NCBI RefSeq assembly: GCF_937958535.1
Contig: NZ_CALGNQ010000183.1
Location: forward strand, 1-15,091
Reading direction: 5' to 3'
Origin: an uncultured Georgenia sp.
GTDB taxonomy: Bacteria; Actinomycetota; Actinomycetes; Actinomycetales; Actinomycetaceae
Length of the DNA stretch: 15,091 nucleotides
In this document: positions 1-6,089 of the stretch, piece by piece
Layout of the letters: every line of letters starts with the position of its first letter
Numbering within the stretch: the stretch's first letter is position 1
Notes under the pieces: generated by a model
Told to the model about the DNA's origin: nothing
Seen by the model: the letters and a program-made list of their open reading frames with translations, nothing else
Database searches by the model: none
Position numbers and translations under genes: made by a program

Positions 1-383
1 AGCTGGACATGACGCCGGAGAAGGTCGTCGAGGTCCAGAAGTACGGCCGCGAGCCCATCTCGCTCCACACCCCCCTGGGCGAGGACGGCGACAGCGAGTT
101 CGGTGACCTCATCGAGGACTCCGAGGCCGTCGTGCCCGCCGACGCGGTGAGCTTCACCCTCCTGCAGGAGCAGCTCCACCAGGTGCTCGACACGCTGTCC
201 GAGCGCGAGGCCGGGGTCGTGTCGATGCGGTTCGGACTGACCGACGGCCAGCCGAAGACCCTCGACGAGATCGGCAAGGTCTACGGCGTCACCCGCGAGC
301 GCATCCGGCAGATCGAGAGCAAGACGATGTCCAAGCTCCGTCACCCGAGCCGTTCCCAGGTGCTGCGCGACTACCTGGACTGA
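1..383 (+). CDS. sigA: Principal RNA polymerase sigma factor (SigA/RpoD/HrdB), C-terminal part
   Basis: Partial gene: the reading frame is open from the window edge and ends at TGA 381-383, so only about the last 126 residues are present. Seen in sequence: the end of region 3 (LDMTPEKVVEVQKYGREPIS), an acidic linker, then region 4. Region 4.2 carries the helix-turn-helix around TLDEIGKVYGVTRERIRQIE and ends in the typical RSQVLRDYLD tail. Known for the family: region 4.2 reads the -35 element of housekeeping promoters and region 3 lies near the extended -10. The protein is the essential primary sigma subunit of RNA polymerase. All parts of region 4 look intact. The internal ATG at position 9 is not a start. 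A perfect hairpin follows 9 nt after the stop. The identification is close to certain for an actinobacterium. Confidence 0.97.
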   Translation, partial: LDMTPEKVVEVQKYGREPISLHTPLGEDGDSEFGDLIEDSEAVVPADAVSFTLLQEQLHQVLDTLSEREAGVVSMRFGLTDGQPKTLDEIGKVYGVTRERIRQIESKTMSKLRHPSRSQVLRDYLD

Positions 384-392
384 CTCCGCAGA

Positions 393-426
393 CGAAGGGC
401 CCGCACCGGTCGGTGCGGGCCCTTCG
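393..426. terminator. Perfect 16-bp hairpin between convergent sigA and merR
   Basis: Positions 393-408 and 411-426 are exact reverse complements (cgaagggcccgcaccg / cggtgcgggcccttcg) around a nominal 2-nt centre; a real loop would open the innermost pair. It fills most of the 55-bp gap between the sigA stop (383) and the minus-strand merR stop (439). There is no T-tract on either side. It would act as a bidirectional hairpin terminator of the U-less kind common in high-GC actinobacteria. Function is inferred from position and symmetry. Confidence 0.8.
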
Positions 427-438
427 CGCTGTCGTGAC

Positions 439-1233
439 TCAGTCCCGGCGCGCCTGCCGGTCGGCGTTGGCGTGGATGGCGTCGCGCACGTACTGCGCGA
501 GGCCGGGCCGGATGTCCTCGTAGGTCTTGGTGAAGCGCGGGTCGCTCACGTACATGTCCGCGAGCCGGCGGTGGAAGTCCGGCGTGAGGTCGTAGAAGTT
601 CTCCTCGATCTGGCGGCGGGCCCGCTCCGCGGCGTCCATCGCCTCGGCGCTCGAGGCGGGCAGGCCGGCGTCCATGGCGGCGACGAACGCGGCGTTGACC
701 GACTCGTTCTCCTCCTTGATCCGCTCCCAGTCCGCCTTCGTGTACTGCGCGGTGCGCTGCTGGGACTGGCGCCAGGCGTCGGTGTCGCCCCAGCGCTCCT
801 CGGCCTCGGCGGCGTACTCGTCGCTGAAGCCGTCCCCGAACAGCTCCCGCTGCTCCTGAGGGGTCAGGTTCACACCCTTCATCTCTCTCTCCAGTGCTCG
901 GTCGAGGGCCGTGACGAGCTCCTGCAGCTCCTCCAGCCGGGACATGACCGCGGCGCGCTGCCGGCGCAGGTGCTCCACGACGTCGGGCCGGGAGCCGCCG
1001 TCCAGCAGCTCGGCGATCTCCTCGAGGGGGAACCCCAGGCGCCGGTAGACGACGATGTGCTGGAGCCGGGCGATGTCGGTCTGGGTGTAGAGCCGGTACC
1101 CGGCGGGGCTGCGCTCACCGGGGCAGAGCAGGCCGATCTCGTCGTAGTGGTGCAGTGTGCGCACCGTCACGCCGAACCGCTCGGCCACCTGTCCCACCGT
1201 GAGCACCGTCAGGACCCCTGTCGCGTCGGTCAT
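439..1233 (-). CDS. TipA-like MerR-family transcriptional regulator with TipAS ligand-binding domain
   Basis: A 264-aa protein, close to TipAL of Streptomyces (about 253 aa). Residues 13-60 form the MerR winged helix-turn-helix (VGQVAERFGVTVRTLHHYDE, then the wing with SPAGYRLY). Residues 85-118 look like the coiled-coil dimer helix. Residues 118-264 form a TipAS domain ending in the typical MYVSDPRFTKTYEDI stretch. MerR proteins bind between -35 and -10 and untwist the promoter when ligand arrives; TipAS domains bind thiopeptides and other multidrug ligands. The only cysteine is C37, in the DNA-binding half. The position where I recall the covalent-trapping cysteine of TipA is leucine (L216, in FYDL). 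The ATG at 1233 is preceded by GGAG only 2 nt away and by a tipA-like promoter, so it may be leaderless. The gene lies 58 bp downstream of GNAT A on the same strand. The ligand and target genes other than its own promoter are unknown. Confidence 0.9.
   Translation of the reverse strand: MTDATGVLTVLTVGQVAERFGVTVRTLHHYDEIGLLCPGERSPAGYRLYTQTDIARLQHIVVYRRLGFPLEEIAELLDGGSRPDVVEHLRRQRAAVMSRLEELQELVTALDRALEREMKGVNLTPQEQRELFGDGFSDEYAAEAEERWGDTDAWRQSQQRTAQYTKADWERIKEENESVNAAFVAAMDAGLPASSAEAMDAAERARRQIEENFYDLTPDFHRRLADMYVSDPRFTKTYEDIRPGLAQYVRDAIHANADRQARRD
880..892 (-). promoter_or_regulatory. Internal ribosome binding site and ATG for a short TipAS-like product
   Basis: On the minus strand, GGAG (889-892) is followed by six bases (AGAGAG) and an in-frame ATG (880-882), codon 118 of the merR gene. 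Initiation here would make a 147-aa protein (439-882) holding only the ligand-binding domain. In Streptomyces, TipAS is made the same way, by internal initiation in tipAL, and has nearly the same length (about 144 aa). The spacing is better than that of the full-length start. Seen: site and frame. Inferred: that it is used. Confidence 0.6.
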
Positions 1234-1239
1234 GTCTCC

Positions 1240-1270
1240 ACCGTGCTGCCTCACGTCGCGTGAGGGGCAA
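1240..1270 (-). promoter_or_regulatory. Probable autoregulated MerR promoter with dyad operator
   Basis: Read on the minus strand, TTGCCC (1265-1270) is followed by a dyad, CCTCACG-CGA-CGTGAGG (1249-1265), with 7-bp perfect arms. A candidate -10, CACGGT (1240-1245), lies 19 bp from the -35. Long 19-bp spacers with a central dyad are the hallmark of MerR-controlled promoters. From memory, the tipA promoter of Streptomyces has a nearly identical dyad and a TTGCAC -35. The -10 is poor, as expected for an activator-dependent promoter. It ends 6 nt before the merR ATG, so the transcript could be leaderless. Confidence 0.72.
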
Positions 1271-1291
1271 GCCCATTGTCCGCCGGAGGCG

Positions 1292-2278
1292 TCACACGTC
1301 CTTGCCGTAGGCGTACTGGCGGCGGGACTCCCGGTAGCCCAGCGCGGTGTAGAGGTCGAGCGCGCGGCTGGCGTTGTCGAGGTCGACGCCGAGGTCGGCC
1401 CGGTCGATGCCGTCCTCGCGCAGCCGGTGCATCGTCGCGGCGAGGAGCGCCGTGGCGACCCCGCGGCGGCGCCACGCGTGGCGCACCCCCAGGACGTCGG
1501 TCCACCCCGAGGTGTAGCCCTGCGGCTCCCAGTCCGGCTCGTAGGCCGAGGTGAGGCTGTAGCCGGCGACCTCCGCGCCGTCGAGGACGACGAAGCTCCA
1601 CTTCGGGCGGAAGTACCGACCGCCGACGCTGCGCCGCTCCCAGTCCTCCCGGCTGCGCGGTTCGCTGTTCCAGTGCTCGGCGAAGGCCTCGTTGTGGGCG
1701 AGCCGGACCCGCTCGCCGAGGGATGGGTCGTAGGGCACCAGGCGCAGGCCGTCCTGGACGGCGACCGGCGGGACCGGCTCCTCGAGGGGGCGGGTGAGCT
1801 CGAGGAACACCCGCATCCGGTCGAACCCGGCGTGCTCGAGCAGCCGGACCGTCGCCCGGACGCCGTCGTCGACGTGGAGGATGACCCGGCCGGGTGCCGG
1901 GGACGGGGCGGAGGCGATCTTCTCCCGGGCCAGCCGCTCCTGCCACGCCAGCAGCTCCCGACCCACGCCGCGGCCGCGCCACTGCGGGTCCACACCGCCC
2001 CAGCAGAAGGCCCGGATGGTGCGGCGGTCACCCGGGGGCGCCTCGACGTGCCCGAAGGCGCGTGCCACCCCGTCCGCGTCCACCCCGAGGATGGAGTCGC
2101 GTGCCGGGTCCTTCCACGACCCGTCGAGGAGCTCGTCGTGCAGGTCCTCGGGGGTGTAGCGCTCGGCCGGGTCGTCGGCGTCCTCGATGGCCCGCACGAG
2201 CCGGTGCCAGGCCGGGAGGTCGTCGGGGGAGATGGGGCGCCAGTGCAGGCCGGCGACGGCGGCGGGGGCGGCGGTCAT
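1292..2278 (-). CDS. Tandem-domain GNAT N-acetyltransferase (GNAT A)
   Basis: A 328-aa protein with two GNAT folds, in the style of mycothiol synthase and related actinobacterial double-GNAT enzymes. The N-terminal acetyl-CoA loop is R101-G-R-G-V-G106, after GGVDPQW. The C-terminal loop is R270-R-R-G-V-A275, after DVLGVRHAW, followed by LYTALGY near the end. A middle segment with AHNEAFAEHW is shared with GNAT B and GNAT C in this window, so the three are paralogues. Both loops look intact. GNAT enzymes move an acetyl or acyl group from CoA to an amine; the substrate here cannot be read from sequence. The ATG at 2278 is preferred over GTG at 2314 because a -10 box (TACCGT) ends 6 nt before it and there is no Shine-Dalgarno sequence at either. 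It may be co-transcribed with the downstream merR gene. Confidence 0.88.
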   Translation of the reverse strand: MTAAPAAVAGLHWRPISPDDLPAWHRLVRAIEDADDPAERYTPEDLHDELLDGSWKDPARDSILGVDADGVARAFGHVEAPPGDRRTIRAFCWGGVDPQWRGRGVGRELLAWQERLAREKIASAPSPAPGRVILHVDDGVRATVRLLEHAGFDRMRVFLELTRPLEEPVPPVAVQDGLRLVPYDPSLGERVRLAHNEAFAEHWNSEPRSREDWERRSVGGRYFRPKWSFVVLDGAEVAGYSLTSAYEPDWEPQGYTSGWTDVLGVRHAWRRRGVATALLAATMHRLREDGIDRADLGVDLDNASRALDLYTALGYRESRRQYAYGKDV

Positions 2279-2284
2279 GGAGGG

Positions 2285-2314
2285 ACGGTACGGCCTGGGC
2301 CGCGGCGGCGTCAC
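2285..2314 (-). promoter_or_regulatory. Promoter of GNAT A, leaderless type
   Basis: On the minus strand, GTGACG (2309-2314, four matches to TTGACA) is separated by 18 bp from TACCGT (2285-2290). The -10 ends 6 nt before the ATG at 2278. No Shine-Dalgarno sequence is present, so transcription probably starts at or next to the start codon. Confidence 0.6.
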
Positions 2315-2333
2315 GCCGACACGGGTCCGCCGT

Positions 2334-2369
2334 GGCGCCGGGACGAAAGAAGGCGCCGGGACGAAAGAA
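2334..2369. repeat. Perfect 18-bp tandem duplication beside a terminator
   Basis: The unit ggcgccgggacgaaagaa occurs twice back to back (2334-2351 and 2352-2369). It is followed at 2371 by the ggcgcc-containing stem of the next hairpin. On the minus strand each copy supplies a T-rich run (TTCTTTCGTCCC), so the tail of the DUF7455 terminator has been duplicated. It lies between GNAT A and its neighbour and is the only exact tandem repeat I noticed in the window. Confidence 0.9.
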
Positions 2370-2370
2370 A

Positions 2371-2402
2371 CGGCGCCGGCCCCGTGGCGGGGGCCGGCGC
2401 CG
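2371..2402 (-). terminator. Intrinsic terminator downstream of DUF7455 gene
   Basis: Arms 2371-2383 and 2390-2402 are exact reverse complements (13 bp, all G/C) around a 6-nt loop. Read on the minus strand, the stem begins 17 nt after the DUF7455 stop and is followed at once by TTTCTTTCGT, a proper T-rich tail. This is the only terminator in the window with both a strong stem and a T-tract. Confidence 0.85.
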
Positions 2403-2419
2403 GAAGTCTCGGGGGTCGC

Positions 2420-2614
2420 TCAGCGAGCGGTGTCGCCCTCGGTGAGGCGGTGGGTCTCGTCGTGGATGGCGGTGGCGACACCCTCGAGCGCCTCGGCGTG
2501 CTTGCGGGCGTGGTGGGCGCAGAAGAGCAGCTCACCCACCGGCAGCGCCACGCGCACGTACGCCTGGGCGCCGCAGCGGTCGCAGCGGTCCTGTGCGGTC
2601 AGCGGGGCGGTCAT
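2420..2614 (-). CDS. Small DUF7455 zinc-ribbon-like protein
   Basis: A 64-aa protein, MTAPLTAQDRCDRCGAQAYV at its start, with four likely zinc ligands: C11, C14, C32 and H35 (C-x2-C-x17-C-x2-H). The family is small, conserved in actinobacteria and regularly found beside the sigA and parE genes; no function is established that I know of. The ATG at 2614 is chosen because family members begin just before the ALTAxDRCDRCG block. In-frame GTG (2626) and TTG (2638) lie further upstream. No Shine-Dalgarno sequence is evident. It is transcribed away from parE and has its own intrinsic terminator. A structural or regulatory zinc protein acting near transcription or replication is possible, but this is only guilt by neighbourhood. 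Confidence 0.85.
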   Translation of the reverse strand: MTAPLTAQDRCDRCGAQAYVRVALPVGELLFCAHHARKHAEALEGVATAIHDETHRLTEGDTAR

Positions 2615-2709
2615 CGTTGCGTTCACATCTGAATACAACCACGAACTGCTGCAGACCTTCCCGGGATGGCCCTGTCGTTCGCTGCCAGCGGAGCCCGCGC
2701 GCCCGGGTT

Positions 2710-2734
2710 GTGAGCGGCGTCACGGTGTGCTCAC
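2710..2734. promoter_or_regulatory. Inverted repeat in the DUF7455-parE divergent intergenic region
   Basis: GTGAGC (2710-2715) and GCTCAC (2729-2734) form a 6-bp inverted repeat with a 13-bp spacer, roughly central in the 218-bp gap between the divergent DUF7455 and parE genes. It could be an operator serving either gene. The arms are short and could arise by chance. The rest of the gap (2615-2832) holds the parE -10 box and a less GC-rich patch near 2615-2660, where a DUF7455 promoter probably lies but could not be pinned down. Confidence 0.3.
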
Positions 2735-2820
2735 CGGTCCTGGTCCTCCCCACCCGCCCCACGCGCCCCGACCTGGGGCCGCGACGGCGGGTGCTCCGCG
2801 GGACCGTGCCGGGCTCTTCG

Positions 2821-2826
2821 TATGAT
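2821..2826 (+). promoter_or_regulatory. -10 box of parE, leaderless type
   Basis: TATGAT, the best -10 match in the window (five of six to TATAAT), ends exactly 6 nt before the parE GTG at 2833. There is no Shine-Dalgarno sequence and no convincing -35 at 16-19 bp. A leaderless transcript beginning at or near the GTG is likely. Confidence 0.7.
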
Positions 2827-2832
2827 CGGCGG

Positions 2833-4968
2833 GTGCCACCCAAGTCGACCGCCACCGCCGCCCAGTACACCGCGCGCCACCTCTCGGTTCTCGAGGGGCT
2901 CGAGGCCGTGCGCAAGCGGCCGGGGATGTACATCGGCTCGACCGACTCCCGCGGCCTCATGCACTGCCTGTGGGAGATCATCGACAACGCCGTCGACGAG
3001 GCCCTCGAGGGGCACGGCGACGCGATCGAGATCGTCCTGCACCCGGACAGCTCGGTCGAGGTGCGCGACAACGGGCGCGGCATCCCGGTCGACACCGTCG
3101 ACTCGGTCGGGCTCAGCGGCGTGGAGGTGGTCTTCACCAAGCTCCACGCCGGCGGCAAGTTCGGCAACGGCTCCTATGCTGCCTCGGGCGGCCTCCACGG
3201 TGTGGGCGCCTCCGTCGTCAACGCCCTGTCCGCGCGCCTCGACGTCGAGGTCGACCGGGGCGGCAAGACCTACCGGATGACCTTCCACCGCGGCGAGCCG
3301 GGCGTCTTCGACGACAGCGGCGGCATCGGCCCCCACGCGCCCTTCACCCCCTTCACCGAGTCCAGCGAGCTCGCCGTCGTCGGCAAGGTCCCGCGCGGCC
3401 GCACCGGCACAAGGGTGCGCTACTGGGCCGACCCGCAGATCTTCCCGGCGACCTCCCAGTTCAGCTACGACGAGCTGGTCACCCGCGCCCGGCAGACCAC
3501 CTTCCTCGTCCCCGGCCTGACCATCACCGTCCGCGACGAGCGCCGCATGCCCGGCACCCCCGGGGAGGACGGCCCCGTGGAGGAGGTCTTCCGGCACGAC
3601 GGCGGGGTCGTCGACTTCGCCGAGTTCCTCGCCACCGACCCCGCGGTCACCGACGTGTGGCACCTCACCGGCAGCGGCACGTTCACCGAGACCGTCCAGC
3701 AGCTCGACGCCGCCGGCCACCTGCGCCCCAAGGAGGTCGAGCGCACCTGCGAGGTCGATGTCGCGCTGCGCTGGGGGCAGGGCTACGACACGACCGTGCA
3801 GTCCTTCGTCAACATCATCGCCACCCCCAAGGGCGGCACCCACCTCGCCGGCTTCGAGCAGGGCCTGGTGCGCACCGTGCGCAAGCAGATCGAGGCCAAC
3901 GCCCGCCGGCTCAAGGTCACCGCCAAGGACCCGAAGATCGAGAAGGACGACGTCCTGGCCGGGCTGACCGCCGTCGTCACCGTCCGGTTGCCCGAGCCGC
4001 AGTTCGAGGGCCAGACCAAGGAGATCCTCGGTACCGCGCCGGTGCGCTCCATCGTCGCCGGGGTGGTGGAGAAGCAGCTCACCGCCATCCTCACCTCGAG
4101 CAAGCGGCACGACAAGACCCAGGCCTCCGCCGTCCTGGAGAAGGTCGTCGGGGAGATGCGGGCCCGTGTGCAGGCCCGGCTGTCGAAGGAGATCTCGCGC
4201 CGCAAGAACGCGCTGGAGAGCTCCCGCCTGCCCGCCAAGCTCGCCGACTGCCGCACCGACGACGTCGAGCGCTCCGAGCTGTTCATCGTCGAGGGCGACA
4301 GCGCGCTGGGCACCGCCAAGCTCGCCCGCTCCAGCGACTTCCAGGCGCTGCTGCCGATCCGCGGCAAGATCCTCAACGTGCAGAAGGCGTCCCCGGCCGA
4401 GATCCTGCGCAACGCCGAGGTCTCCTCGATCATCCAGGTCATCGGTGCCGGGGCGGGACGCAACTTCGAGCTCGACAAGATCCGCTACGGCAAGGTCATC
4501 CTCATGACCGACGCCGATGTCGACGGCGCCCACATCCGTACGCTGCTGCTCACCCTGTTCTTCCGCTATATGCGCCCGCTGGTCGAGGCCGGGCGGGTGT
4601 ACGCCGCGGTACCGCCGCTCCACCGGGTCGAGGTGCTCGGCTCCGGCGGGAAGAAGGGGGAGAAGGTCTACACCTACTCCGACGCCGAGCTGGCCCAGCT
4701 GCTGCGCAGGCTCGAGCGGCAGGGTCGCCGCTACAAGGAGCCGATCCAGCGCTACAAGGGGCTGGGAGAGATGGATGCCGACCAGCTCGCCGAGACGACC
4801 ATGGACCCCGCCCACCGCACCCTGCGGCGGGTGAGCATGGCCGACGCCGAGTCGCTGGCCGAGGCCGAGCGGGTCTTCGAGCTCCTCATGGGCAACGAGG
4901 TCGCCCCCCGCAAGGACTTCATCGTCGCCGGCGCCGCGCAGATCGACCGCGAGCGCATCGACGCCTGA
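2833..4968 (+). CDS. parE: Type IIA DNA topoisomerase subunit B (topoisomerase IV ParE type)
   Basis: A 711-aa ATPase subunit that partners ParC to relax and decatenate chromosomes. GHKL ATPase motifs: RPGMYIGS (29-36), E48 and N52 in EIIDNAVDEA, DNGRGIPV, and the glycine-rich lid GGLHGVGASVVNALS. The transducer carries Q394-T-K396. The TOPRIM domain has E487 in EGDSALGTAK and D560/D562 in TDADVDGAH, the metal-binding acids. The RYKGLGEMDADQL block near the C-terminus is intact. The LG in EGDSALGT, instead of the usual GG, fits the actinobacterial ParE (GyrB2) branch and not GyrB. GTG 2833 is chosen because the conserved protein begins just before AQYTARHLSVLEGLEAV and because of the -10 box 6 nt upstream. 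A separate gyrB near dnaA is expected elsewhere. The identity as type IIA subunit B is certain; the ParE assignment is strong. Confidence 0.95.
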   Translation: MPPKSTATAAQYTARHLSVLEGLEAVRKRPGMYIGSTDSRGLMHCLWEIIDNAVDEALEGHGDAIEIVLHPDSSVEVRDNGRGIPVDTVDSVGLSGVEVVFTKLHAGGKFGNGSYAASGGLHGVGASVVNALSARLDVEVDRGGKTYRMTFHRGEPGVFDDSGGIGPHAPFTPFTESSELAVVGKVPRGRTGTRVRYWADPQIFPATSQFSYDELVTRARQTTFLVPGLTITVRDERRMPGTPGEDGPVEEVFRHDGGVVDFAEFLATDPAVTDVWHLTGSGTFTETVQQLDAAGHLRPKEVERTCEVDVALRWGQGYDTTVQSFVNIIATPKGGTHLAGFEQGLVRTVRKQIEANARRLKVTAKDPKIEKDDVLAGLTAVVTVRLPEPQFEGQTKEILGTAPVRSIVAGVVEKQLTAILTSSKRHDKTQASAVLEKVVGEMRARVQARLSKEISRRKNALESSRLPAKLADCRTDDVERSELFIVEGDSALGTAKLARSSDFQALLPIRGKILNVQKASPAEILRNAEVSSIIQVIGAGAGRNFELDKIRYGKVILMTDADVDGAHIRTLLLTLFFRYMRPLVEAGRVYAAVPPLHRVEVLGSGGKKGEKVYTYSDAELAQLLRRLERQGRRYKEPIQRYKGLGEMDADQLAETTMDPAHRTLRRVSMADAESLAEAERVFELLMGNEVAPRKDFIVAGAAQIDRERIDA

Positions 4969-4996
4969 GCCCCACCCTCCCAGCACTCCGACGCCC

Positions 4997-5002
4997 TAGG
5001 AT
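4997..5002 (+). promoter_or_regulatory. -10 box of GNAT B, leaderless type
   Basis: TAGGAT ends exactly 6 nt before the ATG at 5009, with no Shine-Dalgarno sequence between. No clear -35 is seen. It lies in the 40-nt gap after parE, so GNAT B may have its own promoter as well as parE read-through. Confidence 0.6.
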
Positions 5003-5008
5003 CTCGAC

Positions 5009-6028
5009 ATGTCCGACATGCTGCCCTCTCGCGCCGCGCCGCCCGCGGAGGCGACCGTCCCTGGGCCGCACCTGGGTCTGACCTGGCGCACGCTGACGCC
5101 CGCGGACCTCGACGACCTCCACGCCCTCGTCCAGCGCTGCGAGGAGGTCGACCAGCCACTGTCCCGGACGCGGCGCACCCAGCTGGAGGAGATGCTCGCC
5201 CGCCCGGCGACAGGGATGAAGGCCGACAGCCTCGGCGGGTTCGACGCCGCCGGCACGCTTCGCGCCGCCGCCTTCGTCCACGCCCCGCGCGGGGACGAGA
5301 CCCACGCCCGCGTGTTCATCGGCGCCTCGGTCGACCCGAGCTGGCGCGGCCGGGGTATCGGGCGGGCGCTGCTCACCTGGCAGGACGACCGGGCCCGGCA
5401 GATCCTCGCCACCCTCGACCCCGCCCTGCCGGGCCGCATCGCCAGCTACGTCGACGAGCACCTGCACGACCGGCGGCGGCTCTACGCCGCCGCCGGCTTC
5501 AGCGCGCTGCGCACGTACCGCGAGATGCGGCGGCGCCTCACGACCGAGCCGGCGGCGGTCCCGGTACCGGAGGGGTACGAGGTCCGGCAGTGGACCCCGG
5601 AGCTGGACGACGCCGTGCGCCGCGCGCACAACGAGGCCTTCCGCGACCACTGGGGCTCCCAGCCGGTGGACGAGGGCACGTGGGCGGCGCGCCGCACAGA
5701 CCTGGAGCCCGCCTGGAGCGTGGTCGCGATCCACGAGGAGACCGGTGAGGTCGCCGGCTACGCGCTCACCGCCCGCCACGAGCACGAGTGGGAGCGGCTC
5801 GGGCACAGCGAGGGTTACACCGAGCTGCTCGGCGTGCTGCGCCCCCACCGCGGCGTCGGGCTCGCCCGGGCGATGCTCTCCTCCGTGCTCGCCGCGCTGT
5901 ACCGCGACGGCATCGAGGTCGCGGCGCTCGACGTCGACATGGAGAACCCCTCGGGCGCCTACCACTTCTACGAGCGGATGGGCTACGAGCCGCAGGCCGC
6001 CCGGATCCTCTACACCATCGAGGTGTGA
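5009..6028 (+). CDS. Tandem-domain GNAT N-acetyltransferase (GNAT B)
   Basis: A 339-aa double-GNAT protein, paralogous to GNAT A and GNAT C. The N-terminal acetyl-CoA loop is R113-G-R-G-I-G118, after ASVDPSW. The C-terminal loop is R281-G-V-G-L-A286, followed by the family-typical AYHFYERMGYEP. The middle segment has AHNEAFRDHWGSQP. Both loops keep the key glycines, so both halves could bind acetyl-CoA. In two-domain GNATs often only one half is catalytic and the other is structural; which one cannot be told here. The substrate is unknown; a small amine, antibiotic or metabolite is as likely as a protein. The ATG at 5009 is fixed by the -10 box 6 nt upstream. An in-frame ATG three codons later is less well placed. 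The gene sits 40 nt after parE and 61 nt before GNAT C, both in the same direction. Confidence 0.88.
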   Translation: MSDMLPSRAAPPAEATVPGPHLGLTWRTLTPADLDDLHALVQRCEEVDQPLSRTRRTQLEEMLARPATGMKADSLGGFDAAGTLRAAAFVHAPRGDETHARVFIGASVDPSWRGRGIGRALLTWQDDRARQILATLDPALPGRIASYVDEHLHDRRRLYAAAGFSALRTYREMRRRLTTEPAAVPVPEGYEVRQWTPELDDAVRRAHNEAFRDHWGSQPVDEGTWAARRTDLEPAWSVVAIHEETGEVAGYALTARHEHEWERLGHSEGYTELLGVLRPHRGVGLARAMLSSVLAALYRDGIEVAALDVDMENPSGAYHFYERMGYEPQAARILYTIEV

Positions 6029-6034
6029 CGATCC

Positions 6035-6050
6035 CCGCACCGCCGTGCGG
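6035..6050 (+). other. Small hairpin between GNAT B and GNAT C
   Basis: Arms ccgcac (6035-6040) and gtgcgg (6045-6050) are exact complements around a 4-nt loop, 6 nt after the GNAT B stop. There is no T-tract. It may be a weak terminator or an mRNA 3' end stabiliser; the short stem makes this uncertain. Confidence 0.3.
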
Positions 6051-6076
6051 AGCTGGGCCGGACCCGGGGGAGGACG

Positions 6077-6082
6077 TATCGT
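6077..6082 (+). promoter_or_regulatory. -10 box of GNAT C, leaderless type
   Basis: TATCGT ends 7 nt before the ATG at 6090, inside the 61-nt gap after GNAT B. No Shine-Dalgarno sequence is correctly spaced: the GGGGGAGG run at 6066-6073 is 16 nt from the ATG, too far. A leaderless transcript of GNAT C alone is plausible. Confidence 0.55.
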
Positions 6083-6089
6083 CGGACGC

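Noticed and set aside
2279..2314. Upstream GTG start for GNAT A adding 12 residues
   Set aside because: That GTG forms part of the probable -35 element, and the -10 box ends 6 nt before the inner ATG. The added residues are Pro/Arg-rich and not shared with the paralogues.
2615..2638. TTG or GTG starts extending DUF7455 upstream
   Set aside because: The added residues are not part of the conserved protein as I recall it, and the less GC-rich stretch there looks like promoter DNA.
2731..4986. A 751-codon open frame antisense to parE
   Set aside because: Its predicted protein is low-complexity and rich in Gly, Leu, Asp and Val; it mirrors the parE codons. Such frames are expected where third positions are nearly all G or C.
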